DNA of 64,000 nt from Chitiniphilus eburneus (GTDB lineage: Bacteria; Pseudomonadota; Gammaproteobacteria; Burkholderiales; Chitinibacteraceae), in the NCBI RefSeq assembly GCF_005048205.1, contig NZ_SUMF01000002.1, forward strand, positions 186,001-250,000. The letters are read 5' to 3'. The translations under genes were made by a program, and so were the position numbers. Under the pieces are notes generated by a model. It worked only from the letters and a program-made list of their open reading frames with translations, did not search any database and had not been told where the DNA came from. Shown here one piece after another: positions 55,387 through 64,000 of the stretch. How positions within the stretch are numbered: position 1 is the first letter of the stretch; each line of letters opens with the position of its first letter.

Positions 55387-57384
55387 ATGGCTTCCCTGCC
55401 CCAGTACATCGAGAAGCGCGACGGCCGCATCGTGCCGTTCGATGGCACCAAGATCGCCGACGCCCTGCAACGCGCCGGCGCGGCCACCGGCGAATTCGAT
55501 GCCGACCAAGCCAATACGCTGGCCGCATCGGCAATCGGCCTGCTGACCCCGGGCCGCACGCCGCATATCGAGTCGATCCAGGATGCGGTGGAAACGACAT
55601 TGCTGGGGTCTGGCTTCATTGCCACCGCACGCGCCTATATCGCCTACCGCGAGGCGCACCGCCGCCTGCGTCAGGACACCCGCACCGTGGTGGACGTGGC
55701 ATCGAGCATCAACGAATATCTGGAGCAGAGCGACTGGCGGGTGAACGCCAACGCCAACCAGGGTTTCAGCCTGGGTGGCCTGATCCTCAACACCGCCGGC
55801 AAGGTGGTGGCCAACTACTGGCTCAACCACGTGTACCCGCCCGAAGTGGGCGAGGCACACCGCAGCGGCGCCATCCATATCCATGATCTGGACATGCTGT
55901 CCGGCTACTGTGCCGGCTGGTCGCTACGCCGCCTGCTGCACGAAGGTTTCAACGGCGTGCCGGGCAAGGTGGAAGCCCGCCCGCCCAAGCATTTCTCAGC
56001 CGCTATCGGCCAGATCGTCAATTTCCTCGGCACCTTGCAGAACGAATGGGCCGGCGCCCAGGCCTTCAGCTCGTTCGACACCTATATGGCACCCTTCGTC
56101 CGGGTGGACGCGCTGTCGTACACCCAGGTGAAGCAGTACATCCAGGAGCTGATCTACAACCTGAACGTCCCCAGCCGCTGGGGTACGCAGACCCCGTTCA
56201 CCAACCTCACCTTCGACTGGATCTGCCCTGAAGACCTGCGCGAACAGGTGCCCTACGTGGGCGGCAAGGAAATGCCGTTCTGCTACGGCGATCTCCAGAA
56301 TGAAATGGACATGATCAACCGCGCCTACATCGAAGTGATGATGGAAGGCGACGCGCTGGGCCGAGTGTTCACCTTCCCGATCCCCACCTACAACATCACC
56401 CGCGATTTCGCCTGGGATCATCCCAATACCGAACTGCTGTTCGAGATGACCGCCAAGTACGGCCTGCCGTATTTCCAGAACTTCCTGAACTCCGACCTGG
56501 AACCGCACATGGTCCGGTCGATGTGCTGCCGCCTGCAACTGGACCTGCGCGAGCTGCTCAAGCGTGGCAACGGCCTGTTCGGCAGCGCCGAGCAGACCGG
56601 CAGCCTGGGCGTGGTGACGCTCAACTGCGCCCGCATCGGACATGAGTTCAAGGGCGACGAAGCCGGGCTGCTGTATCGCGTCGATCACCTGCTGGACCTG
56701 GCCAAGCAATCGCTGGAACTCAAGCGCAAGGTGATCCAGCGCCTGATCGATGCCGGCCTCTACCCGTACACCAAGCGCTACCTGGGCACGCTGCGCAACC
56801 ACTTCAGCACCGTGGGCGTAAACGGTGTGAACGAGATGATCCGCAACTTCACCAACGACCGCGAAGACATCAGCACGGTGGAAGGCCACGCGCTGGCGAT
56901 CCGCCTGATGGATCACGTGCGGATGCGCATCGTGCAGTTCCAGGAGGAAACCGGTCACCTGTACAACCTGGAAGCCACGCCAGCCGAAGGCACGACGTAC
57001 CGCTTCGCCAAGGAAGACCGCAAGCGCTATCCGGAGATCCTGCAGGCCGGCACCGTCAACCAGCCGTACTACACCAACTCGACGCAATTGCCGGTGGGCT
57101 TCACCGACGACCCGTTCGAAGCGCTGGCCCGGCAGGAGGAACTGCAACGCAAGTACACCGGCGGCACGGTATTGCACCTGTACATGAACGAAGCGGTGTC
57201 GTCGTCCGAAGCCTGCCGCCGCCTGGTGCGTCGCTCGCTGGAGAACTATCGCCTGCCCTATGTCACCGTGACCCCCACCTTCTCGGTCTGCCCCAAGCAC
57301 GGCTACCTGGCGGGTCACCACGAGTTTTGCCCCAAGTGCGATGCGGAACTGCTGGCCCGCAAGAACCGCTGCGCTTGTCCGTGA
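55387..57384 (+). CDS. nrdD: anaerobic ribonucleoside-triphosphate reductase, catalytic body without the glycyl-radical tail
   Basis: Class III ribonucleotide reductase. The 665-residue protein has an N-terminal ATP-cone (about 5-95), the ten-stranded barrel with conserved NLTFDWICPED, MVRSMCCRLQLDL and NCARIGHE cysteine motifs, and a C-terminal zinc site formed by CPKHGY and FCPKCDAEL. It then stops after RKNRCACP, before the glycyl-radical segment RVxGY that should complete the family; that segment is the next gene. A GAGG site precedes ATG 55387. The upstream gap carries FNR and NrdR sites. Confidence 0.9.
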   Translation: MASLPQYIEKRDGRIVPFDGTKIADALQRAGAATGEFDADQANTLAASAIGLLTPGRTPHIESIQDAVETTLLGSGFIATARAYIAYREAHRRLRQDTRTVVDVASSINEYLEQSDWRVNANANQGFSLGGLILNTAGKVVANYWLNHVYPPEVGEAHRSGAIHIHDLDMLSGYCAGWSLRRLLHEGFNGVPGKVEARPPKHFSAAIGQIVNFLGTLQNEWAGAQAFSSFDTYMAPFVRVDALSYTQVKQYIQELIYNLNVPSRWGTQTPFTNLTFDWICPEDLREQVPYVGGKEMPFCYGDLQNEMDMINRAYIEVMMEGDALGRVFTFPIPTYNITRDFAWDHPNTELLFEMTAKYGLPYFQNFLNSDLEPHMVRSMCCRLQLDLRELLKRGNGLFGSAEQTGSLGVVTLNCARIGHEFKGDEAGLLYRVDHLLDLAKQSLELKRKVIQRLIDAGLYPYTKRYLGTLRNHFSTVGVNGVNEMIRNFTNDREDISTVEGHALAIRLMDHVRMRIVQFQEETGHLYNLEATPAEGTTYRFAKEDRKRYPEILQAGTVNQPYYTNSTQLPVGFTDDPFEALARQEELQRKYTGGTVLHLYMNEAVSSSEACRRLVRRSLENYRLPYVTVTPTFSVCPKHGYLAGHHEFCPKCDAELLARKNRCACP

Positions 57385-57449
57385 GGAATCGCAGCAAAGC
57401 CCGGCAATCGCCAACGGGTTTTGCGTGTGATTCGAAGTTGGTGAGCCTT

Positions 57450-57487
57450 GCGGGGCGTGCGGGACCCGCGCCCGCCCCGCCTTTTTC
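57450..57487 (+). terminator. rho-independent-type hairpin between nrdD and the glycyl-radical gene
   Basis: GCGGGGCG (57450-57457) and CGCCCCGC (57473-57480) form an 8-bp GC stem with an inner CGGG/CCCG pairing, followed by CTTTTTC. It ends 12 bases before the next ATG. If it acts as an attenuator it would lower the level of the radical segment and NrdG relative to NrdD. Confidence 0.7.
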
Positions 57488-57499
57488 TGGAGAAATGCC

Positions 57500-57679
57500 A
57501 TGACCGATCTGTCGCAACAAAAGCACCTGCAACCGCAACCCGTCGTCGCCCTGGCCGATGAGGAACGCACCCGCTGCGAAGTGTGGACCCGCGTGATGGG
57601 TTACCACCGCCCGGTTTCCGCATTCAACGTTGGCAAGCGTGGCGAGTTCGCCGACCGCAAGTTCTTCAAAGAGCAATGA
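57500..57679 (+). CDS. glycyl-radical segment of anaerobic ribonucleotide reductase, separate 59-aa protein
   Basis: ATG at 57500 with a GGAG site opens a 59-codon frame. The product has RTRCEVWTRVMGYHRPVSAF followed by N-V-G-K and E-F-A-D-R-K-F-F. This matches the C-terminal glycyl-radical loop of NrdD proteins (RVxGY...FNxGK), with the radical glycine predicted as G34. A lysine/glutamine-rich N-terminus of about 20 residues replaces the link to the body. Its stop overlaps the nrdG start by 4 bases. It must presumably assemble with the NrdD body to give an active enzyme. Confidence 0.85.
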   Translation: MTDLSQQKHLQPQPVVALADEERTRCEVWTRVMGYHRPVSAFNVGKRGEFADRKFFKEQ

Positions 57680-58419
57680 CCCCGGTGCAGGAACCCGCGA
57701 TGAACGACCCGCACGACGAGCAACCCAGAAGCCCCAAGCTGGGTGGGTTCGTGCCGTTTTCCAGTTGTGACTACCCCGGTCACCTGGTGTGCGTGGTCTT
57801 CACCGCCGGCTGCCCCTGGCGCTGCCGGTACTGCCACAACCCGCACCTGCAAAAGCGCGAGCGCCAGCCCGGCCTGCCGTCGTGGGATGAAATCCTGGCA
57901 TGGCTGCCGATGCGCAAGGGCTTGCTCGACGGCGTGGTGTTCTGCGGCGGCGAGCCGCTGGCCGAACCGCTGATGCCGCGCATGATCGCGCAGGTAAAGG
58001 CGCTCGGCTTCAAGGTGGGACTGCACACCGGCGGCGCCTATCCAGATCGCCTGCACGCCTGCCTGCCCTACCTGGATTGGGTCGGCTTCGACGTAAAGCA
58101 CCAGTTCGACCACTACCCTGGCGTCACGCTGATCCGTAATAGCGGCGACCCCGCGCGGCGCTCGCTGGCGATGCTGGCAACGAGCGGAGTGCCGTTCGAA
58201 TGCCGCACCACCACGCATCCGCAACTGCACAGCGCGGAGCAACTGCGACAACTGGCCGATCAACTGGCCGCCAGCGGCGTGCGGGACTTCGCGCTGCAAC
58301 TGTTTCGCGGCGACGGTTGCCTGGACGACGAACTACTACGCCTGCCCGCCCTACCGCCGGATGCCGAAACGCTGGCACACCTGGAAGCCCGCTTCGAGCA
58401 TTTCACCGTGCGCGGTTGA
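57676..58419 (+). CDS. nrdG: anaerobic ribonucleotide reductase activating protein, radical SAM
   Basis: Uses a 4Fe-4S cluster and S-adenosylmethionine to generate the glycyl radical on NrdD. The 247-residue protein has the cluster motif CxxxCxxC as CPWRCRYC (46-53), GGEPL (SAM binding, about residue 94) and HTGGAYPDRL. It is of the longer activator type rather than the short E. coli form. The ATG at 57676 overlaps the glycyl-radical gene by 4 bases; ATG 57700 is an alternative. This coupling puts radical carrier and activator at matched levels. Confidence 0.92.
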   Translation: MTPVQEPAMNDPHDEQPRSPKLGGFVPFSSCDYPGHLVCVVFTAGCPWRCRYCHNPHLQKRERQPGLPSWDEILAWLPMRKGLLDGVVFCGGEPLAEPLMPRMIAQVKALGFKVGLHTGGAYPDRLHACLPYLDWVGFDVKHQFDHYPGVTLIRNSGDPARRSLAMLATSGVPFECRTTTHPQLHSAEQLRQLADQLAASGVRDFALQLFRGDGCLDDELLRLPALPPDAETLAHLEARFEHFTVRG

Positions 58420-58464
58420 GGGCGTAGAAAACGGCGAAATTCCAACCTTGATGTGGGGTTTCAT

Positions 58465-60150
58465 TCACCTCCCCGCCATCTTCGCGTTGAAGTCGCGCCG
58501 CGCAGCTTGCAGGGTGGAATACAGGCGCTCATCCGGCGTCTTGCCGCGTTCGCGAAACCAGTTCAGCCATTCCTCGCGCCGGCCGGCAAAGGCCAGCGTC
58601 ACGCCGCGCTCAGCCAGCTCCGCGTTCAGTTCGCGCAGCATCGCCAGCGCGGTCAGGTCGAACTGGGTGATTGGCAGCGAGTCGATCACCAGCCAGTACA
58701 CCGGCGTTTCGGCGGTATCGACCAGCGCCAGCACCCGGTGCTTGAAGTAGGCGGCGTTGAAAAAGGTAAGTGGTGATTCGAAGCGATACACCATCATCCC
58801 AGGCACCGCCGCCGCGCCGGGGTGGATGGCCAGGTCGTGGAAGCTGTCACGATCCGGGTAAACGCCCAGCAGGCTTTCGCGTGGCCGTGCCACGCGCATC
58901 AGAAACCGCAGTACCGCCACCGTCACCGCCAATCCCACGCCCGGCATCACGCCGACAAAAGCAACACCCACCGTGGTGCCCAGCGCCAGCAGGAACTCGC
59001 CCCGGCTGTAACGCCGGAGCGACCACAGGCCGCGCCAGTCCACCAGCTTGAGCGAGGCATAGATCAGCACTACACCCAGTGCCGCCTGCGGCACATAGGC
59101 CAGCGGCCCGGTCAACACCAGCATCACCAGCGCGATGGTAGCGGCGGCGATCACGCTGACCATCTGAGTCTGGCCGCCGTTGGCGTCATTCACCGCTGTG
59201 CGCGAATCCGCCCCACTGATCACGAAGCCTTGCGACAACGCTGCGGCGATATTGGCGGCACCCAATGCGCGAAATTCGCCGTCGGCATCGACGTCGTAGC
59301 GGTTCTTGGCCGCGAAGCTGCGCGCAGTGAGCATGGCGCTGTTGAAGCTCACGAGCGCCAGCGCGGCCGCCGCGCCCAGCAGTTCACCCAGATTCCGCAA
59401 TGGCAGCGATGGCCAGTGCAGTTGCGGCAGACCCGCCGGCACCGGCCCGACCACCGCCACACCACGCTGGTCCAGCCCCAGCAACCATACGCCCAGGCCA
59501 CAGACCACCATCGCGGCCAGTGCGCTGGGCAGGCGTGGCAGCCAGCGGTTGGAGGCCCACAACACGCCCAGTGCCGCCAGCGCCACCAGCACCACCGGCC
59601 ATTGCACCGGCCACAAGTTGCCGGGCAATTCACCCAGTCGTTCCAGCAGGTTGGCGTGGCGATACTGAAAGCCGAAGACCTTGCCCAGTTGCCCGACGAC
59701 GATGCTGATCGCCACGCCATTGAGAAAGCCCAGCAGGATGGGGCGCGACAGCAGGTCGGCCAGGAAGCCAAGCTTGAGCCGGCTGGCGATCAGGCACAGC
59801 GCGCCGGTCAGGAACGCCAATGTCACGGACAGCGAGATATACAGCTCGGCGTTGCCGCGTGCGATGGGCACCAGCGTGGCGGCCACCATGGCGCAGGTGG
59901 CGGCATCCGGCCCCACGATCAGTTGGCGCGACGTGCCGAACAGCGCGTACACCATCATCGGCAACACGCTGGCGTACAGGCCCGCGACCGGGCTCATGCC
60001 CGCCAGCTCCGCATAGGCGACGCCCACCGGCAATGCCACCGCGGCCACCGACAGCCCGGCACGTGCGTCGGCGCGCAGCCAGTCCCGACGGTAATGCAAC
60101 AGCGTGCCCAGGCCCGGCATCCACGCGCTAAGGATGGAAACGATTTTCAT
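58465..60150 (-). CDS. SulP-family anion transporter with STAS domain
   Basis: A 561-residue protein with about 12-14 membrane segments: VALPVGVAYAELAGMSPVAGLYASVLPMM near residue 37 is the SulP signature, followed by FGTSRQLIVGPDAATCAM. A C-terminal STAS domain (about 440-550) has FFNAAYFKHRV and VIDSLPITQFDLTALAML. The family carries sulfate, bicarbonate or dicarboxylates; the substrate cannot be told. The ATG at 60150 is preferred to an upstream start at 60195. Confidence 0.9.
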   Translation of the reverse strand: MKIVSILSAWMPGLGTLLHYRRDWLRADARAGLSVAAVALPVGVAYAELAGMSPVAGLYASVLPMMVYALFGTSRQLIVGPDAATCAMVAATLVPIARGNAELYISLSVTLAFLTGALCLIASRLKLGFLADLLSRPILLGFLNGVAISIVVGQLGKVFGFQYRHANLLERLGELPGNLWPVQWPVVLVALAALGVLWASNRWLPRLPSALAAMVVCGLGVWLLGLDQRGVAVVGPVPAGLPQLHWPSLPLRNLGELLGAAAALALVSFNSAMLTARSFAAKNRYDVDADGEFRALGAANIAAALSQGFVISGADSRTAVNDANGGQTQMVSVIAAATIALVMLVLTGPLAYVPQAALGVVLIYASLKLVDWRGLWSLRRYSRGEFLLALGTTVGVAFVGVMPGVGLAVTVAVLRFLMRVARPRESLLGVYPDRDSFHDLAIHPGAAAVPGMMVYRFESPLTFFNAAYFKHRVLALVDTAETPVYWLVIDSLPITQFDLTALAMLRELNAELAERGVTLAFAGRREEWLNWFRERGKTPDERLYSTLQAARRDFNAKMAGR

Positions 60151-60640
60151 CGTCGCAGCATAACCGGCGAAACGACGAATGGCGAAGCAGCACACGCACC
60201 CGCGCCTTCGAGCGGCTGGGTACCGATCCCATCATTGCCGAGTCTCATGCCATCGCTCTAAAACGGAAGGCATAGCGCCATGCTATCGATAGCCAAAGAA
60301 CATTCAATTTCCATATCCGATAGCACAGTCCGACAATGAAGGCATCCTTTGCCGCAGCGCAACATAGCAGAGGGAGTCGGTATGTTTATATCGGCTACAA
60401 CCATTGGATTTCGCGTTGGGCTTGCGCCTGTTCGACGCGCCTGCAACCGCTTCAGAGCACCGGCAGGCTGGGCAATGCGTGAAAAACGACATGCAATGCA
60501 CCGTTCCCGGCGAGCGAGGGGACCGCACGCGACAACGCGTTGCGCCACCTCGCGCCGCCAGGGGTCGGGACCCCAGGTCATGAACAGGCTTACGGCTCGT
60601 TTGAATTGGCAGATCTGCCTCATCCCAGGAGAAACCCGAA
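60151..60640. other. 490-bp intergenic region upstream of the catalase gene
   Basis: It separates the divergent SulP and catalase genes and should hold both promoters. The 60270-60325 stretch is rich in ATAG and CTAT words (ATAG at 60272, CTAT at 60283, ATAG at 60289 and 60320), which weakly resemble OxyR half-sites but without the right spacing. A 100-codon frame on the plus strand from 60349 and a 121-codon frame on the minus strand are not supported by composition. I see no RNA gene or repeat copy. Confidence 0.55.
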
Positions 60641-62107
60641 ATGAGCGATAAACCCATTCTCACCACCAACTTCGGCCAGCCCGTCGCCGACAACCAGAAC
60701 ACCCAGACCGCCGGCCCCCGTGGCCCCGCCCTGTTGCAGGACATCCATCTCGTCGAAAAGCTGGCTCACTTCAACCGTGAGCGCGTACCCGAGCGCGTCG
60801 TGCATGCCAAGGGCTCCGGTGCGCATGGCACCTTCCGCGTCACCGGTGACATCACCCAGTACACCTGTGCCAGGCTGTTTTCCCAGATCGGCAAGGAAAC
60901 ACCGGTCTTTGTGCGCTTTTCCACGGTCGGCGGCGAATCGGGCTCGGCCGACACCGAGCGCGACCCACGCGGCTTCGCGGTGAAGTTCTACACCGAGGAA
61001 GGCAACTGGGACATGGTGGGCAACAACACGCCGGTATTCTTCATCAAGGACCCGCTCAAGTTCCCCGACTTCATCCATACGCAGAAGCGCAATCCGCAGA
61101 CCAACCTGAAGGACGCCAACGCCAAGTGGGATTTCTGGTCGCTGTCGCCCGAAGCGCTGCACCAGGTGGTGATCCTGTTCTCGGATCGCGGCACGCCGGA
61201 TGGCTTCCGCTTCATGCACGGCTTCTCCAGCCACACCTTCAGCCTGTACAACGCCGCCGGTGAACGGGTGTGGGTGAAGTGGCACTTCAAGACCAAGCAG
61301 GGCATCAAGAATCTGCATCCCACCGAAGCCGGCCGACTGGCGGGCGCCGATCCGGATCATGCCCAGCGCGATCTGTTCCATGCCATCGAGCGTGGCGAAT
61401 ATCCCAAGTGGCGCGTCTGTCTCCAGGTCATGACGCAGGAGCAGGCCAAGACCTTCCGCTGGAATCCGTTCGACCTGACCAAGACTTGGCCGCAGGGCGA
61501 ATTCCCGCTGATCGAAGTGGGCGAAATGGAACTGAACCGCAACCCGCAGAACTACTTCGCCGAAGTGGAGCAAGCGGCGCTGTCGCCCGCCAACGTCGTG
61601 CCCGGCATCGGTTTCAGCCCGGACAAGATGCTGCAAGGCCGGTTGTTCGCCTACAACGACGCGCACCGTTATCGCATCGGTACCAACTATGCCCAGTTGC
61701 CGGTGAACGCACCGCAATGCCCGTACCACAACAATCAGCGTGCGGGCAGCATGCGTTTCGACGGCAACGGCGGCGGCGGGCCCAACTACGAACCGAACAG
61801 CGTACCGGGCACGCCCGCCGAAGCACCGCAGTTCCGCGAACCGCCGCTGCCGTTGGGCGATGTCGCGGCATGGCAATACAGCCATCGCGATGAGGACGAC
61901 CATTACAGCCAGCCGCGCGCCCTGTTCGAGCTGATGAAAGCCGACCAGCAACAGTTGCTGATCGACAACATCGCCGGCTCGATGAAGGACGTGACCCAGG
62001 CCGGCGTGGTGGTGCGCCAGCTCGGCCACTTCCACAAGGTGCATCCACGGCTGGCCGCCGGCATCGCCCAGCAGTTGGGCGTGGCCCCTGCCGCCTACGG
62101 CGGTTGA
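60641..62107 (+). CDS. katA: monofunctional heme catalase (small-subunit, clade 3)
   Basis: Degrades hydrogen peroxide. The 488-residue protein has the catalytic histidine H55 in [12 protein letters not shown], the asparagine N128 in GNNTPVFF, and the proximal heme-ligand tyrosine Y338 in [14 protein letters not shown]. The length and NADPH-type residues match clade 3 small-subunit catalases. The ATG at 60641 has an AGGAG site. It stands alone, with a strong terminator after it. Confidence 0.95.
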   Translation: MSDKPILTTNFGQPVADNQNTQTAGPRGPALLQDIHLVEKLAHFNRERVPERVVHAKGSGAHGTFRVTGDITQYTCARLFSQIGKETPVFVRFSTVGGESGSADTERDPRGFAVKFYTEEGNWDMVGNNTPVFFIKDPLKFPDFIHTQKRNPQTNLKDANAKWDFWSLSPEALHQVVILFSDRGTPDGFRFMHGFSSHTFSLYNAAGERVWVKWHFKTKQGIKNLHPTEAGRLAGADPDHAQRDLFHAIERGEYPKWRVCLQVMTQEQAKTFRWNPFDLTKTWPQGEFPLIEVGEMELNRNPQNYFAEVEQAALSPANVVPGIGFSPDKMLQGRLFAYNDAHRYRIGTNYAQLPVNAPQCPYHNNQRAGSMRFDGNGGGGPNYEPNSVPGTPAEAPQFREPPLPLGDVAAWQYSHRDEDDHYSQPRALFELMKADQQQLLIDNIAGSMKDVTQAGVVVRQLGHFHKVHPRLAAGIAQQLGVAPAAYGG

Positions 62108-62123
62108 TCGATGTCGTAGCAGC

Positions 62124-62150
62124 AACGCCCGGCGCCCGCCGGGCGTTTTT
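62124..62150 (+). terminator. rho-independent terminator after katA
   Basis: CGCCCGGC and GCCGGGCG form an 8-bp stem with loop GCCC, followed by TTTTT and preceded by AA. It lies 16 bases after the katA stop codon. Confidence 0.92.
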
Positions 62151-62318
62151 CATTGTGGAGCGCCAGCCCCGTTGTTCCGAACGCCGGATCAAGGTCTTTC
62201 GCGACGGAGCCCGCATCGGCAATGGCCCGAACCCGCGGGCCCCGGCGCGGCCAGGGAAGGACTTCGAGCAGGCTCTGATAAACTGGCCCCCGTTTTCCCG
62301 TATTCCGAAGGCCACGCC

Positions 62319-63251
62319 ATGCAAGTTCCCGACCAGCTCGTCATTGCCACCCGAGAAAGCCCGCTGGCGCTGTGGCAGGCCGAACATGTACGCGCCTGGC
62401 TGATCGCGCGCTATCCCGGCCTGAAAGTGGAATTGCTGGGCATGACCACCCAGGGCGACCGGATTCTCGACGTCACGTTGAACAAGATCGGCGGCAAGGG
62501 CCTGTTCGTGAAGGAACTGGAACAGGCGCTCGCCGACGGCCGCGCCGATCTGGCGGTGCATTCGATGAAAGACGTGCCGATGGTGATGCCCGACGGCTTC
62601 GCGCTGACCGCCATTGGCGAACGCGAGGACCCGCGCGACGCACTGGTGTCCAACCGTTACGAAACGCTGGAACAGCTCCCCGAAGGCGCCGTCGTCGGCA
62701 CTTCCAGCCTGCGGCGCGAGGCGCAATTGCGCGCCCGCTTCCCGCATCTGATCGTCAAACCACTGCGCGGCAATGTCGGCACCCGGCTGGCCAAGCTGGA
62801 CGCGGGCGAATACGACGCCATCCTGCTCGCGAGCGCCGGCCTCAAGCGCTTGGGCCTGGGCGGGCGCATCCGGGCCGACCTCGCCCCCGAAGACAGCCTG
62901 CCGGCACCTGGCCAGGGCGCGCTGGGGCTGGAAATCCGTGCCGATCGCGCCGACCTTGCCGCGCTGCTGGAACCTTTCAATCATCCGGCCACCGCCGCCG
63001 CCGTCACCGCCGAGCGCGCGTTGTCGCGCCGCATGGGCGGCTCCTGCCAGATCCCGCTCGCCGCCTATGCCGAGGATGACGACGGCTTTCTGCGCCTGCG
63101 CGGTTGCGTCGGCCTGCCCGATGGCAGCCACATCGTGCACGGCGAAGCCAACGGCACCCGCGCCGCCGCCGAAGGGCTGGGCCTGAAAGTGGCCGAGCTG
63201 CTGCTGACCGAAGGCGCGGCCGATATCCTGGAAGCCTTGTCCGCCCCATGA
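62319..63251 (+). CDS. hemC: hydroxymethylbilane synthase (porphobilinogen deaminase)
   Basis: Polymerises four porphobilinogens in heme synthesis. The 310-residue protein has the N-terminal [20 protein letters not shown] (8-27), [32 protein letters not shown] and the dipyrromethane-cofactor cysteine C243 in GGSCQIPL. The start at 62319 has no strong ribosome site, but upstream in-frame codons lie in the unrelated gap. Its stop overlaps the hemD ATG by 4 bases. Confidence 0.95.
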   Translation: MQVPDQLVIATRESPLALWQAEHVRAWLIARYPGLKVELLGMTTQGDRILDVTLNKIGGKGLFVKELEQALADGRADLAVHSMKDVPMVMPDGFALTAIGEREDPRDALVSNRYETLEQLPEGAVVGTSSLRREAQLRARFPHLIVKPLRGNVGTRLAKLDAGEYDAILLASAGLKRLGLGGRIRADLAPEDSLPAPGQGALGLEIRADRADLAALLEPFNHPATAAAVTAERALSRRMGGSCQIPLAAYAEDDDGFLRLRGCVGLPDGSHIVHGEANGTRAAAEGLGLKVAELLLTEGAADILEALSAP

Positions 63252-64000
63252 CGGGCCCACTGGCCAATCGCCGCATCTGGGTCACCCGCCCGCAGGCGCA
63301 GGCGGATGCGCTGGTCGCCGCGCTGCGGGCGCAAGGCGCAACCGCCGTGCGGCTGCCGCTGCTGGAAATCGCACCGCCCGCCGACCCGGCGATACTGGAC
63401 GCCACGCTGGACGATCTGCCGCGCGCCGCACTGGCCATCTTCGTCAGCCCTTCGGCGCTGGACGCCGTGTTCGCCCGGCTGGACCGCCCCTGGCCAGCGC
63501 AAGTGACCGCCGCGGTCGTCGGCCCCGGCAGCGCCGCCCGCGCCCGCGCGCTGGGCATCGACCGCGTGATCGCGCCACCGGAACGCTACGACAGCGCCGG
63601 GCTACTGGCGGAACTGGATCGCCTGGGCGGCTGGCAGGACCGGCGCGCCATCCTGTTCCGGGGCGACGGCGGCCGCGACGACCTGCCAGTGGGGTTGCGC
63701 GAACGGGGCCTCGACCTGACGGTAGTCGCCGCCTACCGTCGCCTGCCACCCGCCTTCGACGTCGAACGGCTGTGGCGGGAACTGGCCGCCGGCTGCGACG
63801 GCGCGGTGATCTCCAGTTCCGAGGCGGCACAACACTTGTTCGCCCTGGGTGGAGACGCCACGCGCGAGCGGCTACAATCGCTGCTGTACTTTGCGCCGCA
63901 TCCCCGGATCATCGCGGCACTCGCGGAGCAGGGCGCACACGCCGTGCTCACCCAGGCGGGTGACGCCGGCATCGTCGACACGCTTTGCCGCCATTTCGCC
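63248..64000 (+). CDS. hemD: uroporphyrinogen-III synthase, cut by the window end
   Basis: An ATG at 63248 overlapping the hemC stop opens a frame that stays open to the window edge (251 codons). The product begins [19 protein letters not shown] and has [19 protein letters not shown] in its second half, [12 protein letters not shown], and the late block [21 protein letters not shown], typical of HemD. At about 250-260 residues only the last few codons should be missing. HemD is poorly conserved, so position after hemC adds support. Confidence 0.9.
   Translation, partial: MTGPLANRRIWVTRPQAQADALVAALRAQGATAVRLPLLEIAPPADPAILDATLDDLPRAALAIFVSPSALDAVFARLDRPWPAQVTAAVVGPGSAARARALGIDRVIAPPERYDSAGLLAELDRLGGWQDRRAILFRGDGGRDDLPVGLRERGLDLTVVAAYRRLPPAFDVERLWRELAAGCDGAVISSSEAAQHLFALGGDATRERLQSLLYFAPHPRIIAALAEQGAHAVLTQAGDAGIVDTLCRHFA

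Noticed and set aside
60272-60323. OxyR binding site upstream of the catalase gene.
   Set aside because: ATAG and CTAT words are present, but their spacing does not fit the four-part OxyR pattern and they lie over 300 bp from katA.
60349-60651. A 100-codon frame upstream of katA; its short segment IGFRVGL recalls the end of sulfatase-modifying (FGE-type) domains.
   Set aside because: Only a few residues match, the rest is arginine-rich like a random GC-rich frame, and no upstream part of such a domain is present. At best it is a tiny decayed remnant.

Overview
The window is one 64-kb stretch of a GC-rich (roughly 65%) Gram-negative chromosome. It is densely packed with genes, and many neighbours overlap by 4 bases (ATGA, GTGA or TTGA). 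The gene content points to a betaproteobacterium, most likely of the order Neisseriales (relatives of Chitiniphilus, Jeongeupia or Chromobacterium). That content is a complete mraZ-to-lpxC division and cell-wall cluster, lipopolysaccharide core genes, metX-metW, ubiK next to glnK-amtB, a CNP1-like lipoprotein-type protein and a type A RNase P RNA. The taxonomic placement is inference from gene content and order, not from a database search.

Layout. 0-6 kb: the end of an OmpR-type response regulator, def, a cold-shock gene, then a coupled pth - ParA-like - CobW-like trio, a hypothetical gene, msrP and a 57-residue membrane protein. 6-24.4 kb: the dcw cluster (mraZ, rsmH, ftsL, ftsI, murE, murF, mraY, murD, ftsW, murG, murC, ddl, ftsQ, ftsA, ftsZ, lpxC). 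It starts with a clear promoter and four MraZ boxes at a 10-bp period, and is interrupted only by two palindromic repeat elements. 24.4-39.5 kb: rsmE, msbA and a lipopolysaccharide assembly locus (UDP-sugar epimerase, four GT9 heptosyltransferase-type enzymes, three GT4 glycosyltransferases and one GT2, a polysaccharide deacetylase, an O-antigen ligase). 39.5-45.8 kb: metX-metW, an oxidoreductase, glnK-amtB behind a sigma-54/NtrC-type promoter region, ubiK and an acetyltransferase. 45.8-48.2 kb: the RNase P RNA gene, a small membrane protein, pyrC and a TusA-like gene on the minus strand. 48.3-54 kb: a zinc-type CDF exporter, a CNP1-like protein, a 158-bp tandem repeat array, glycerate kinase, proB, msrQ. 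54-58.4 kb: a two-gene ThrE-type exporter and the anaerobic ribonucleotide reductase locus. 58.4-64 kb: a SulP transporter, a catalase, hemC and the start of hemD.

How the genes work together. The dcw cluster makes lipid II and the divisome. lpxC, msbA and the glycosyltransferase locus build and export lipopolysaccharide. glnK-amtB senses and imports ammonium. metX-metW begins methionine synthesis. The anaerobic ribonucleotide reductase locus carries an FNR-like box plus two NrdR-like boxes 31 bp apart.

Most noteworthy. The glycyl-radical segment of the anaerobic ribonucleotide reductase is encoded by a separate 59-codon gene behind a terminator-like hairpin. The RNase P RNA has a roughly 174-nt expansion in the P12 region. 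A 158-bp satellite-like tandem array has an inverted fragment 17 kb away. Four copies of a palindromic element are present, two of which supply the stop codons of unrelated genes. Two repeat elements with compensating stem changes sit inside or beside the division cluster. No CRISPR array, tRNA, complete insertion sequence or prophage was seen.
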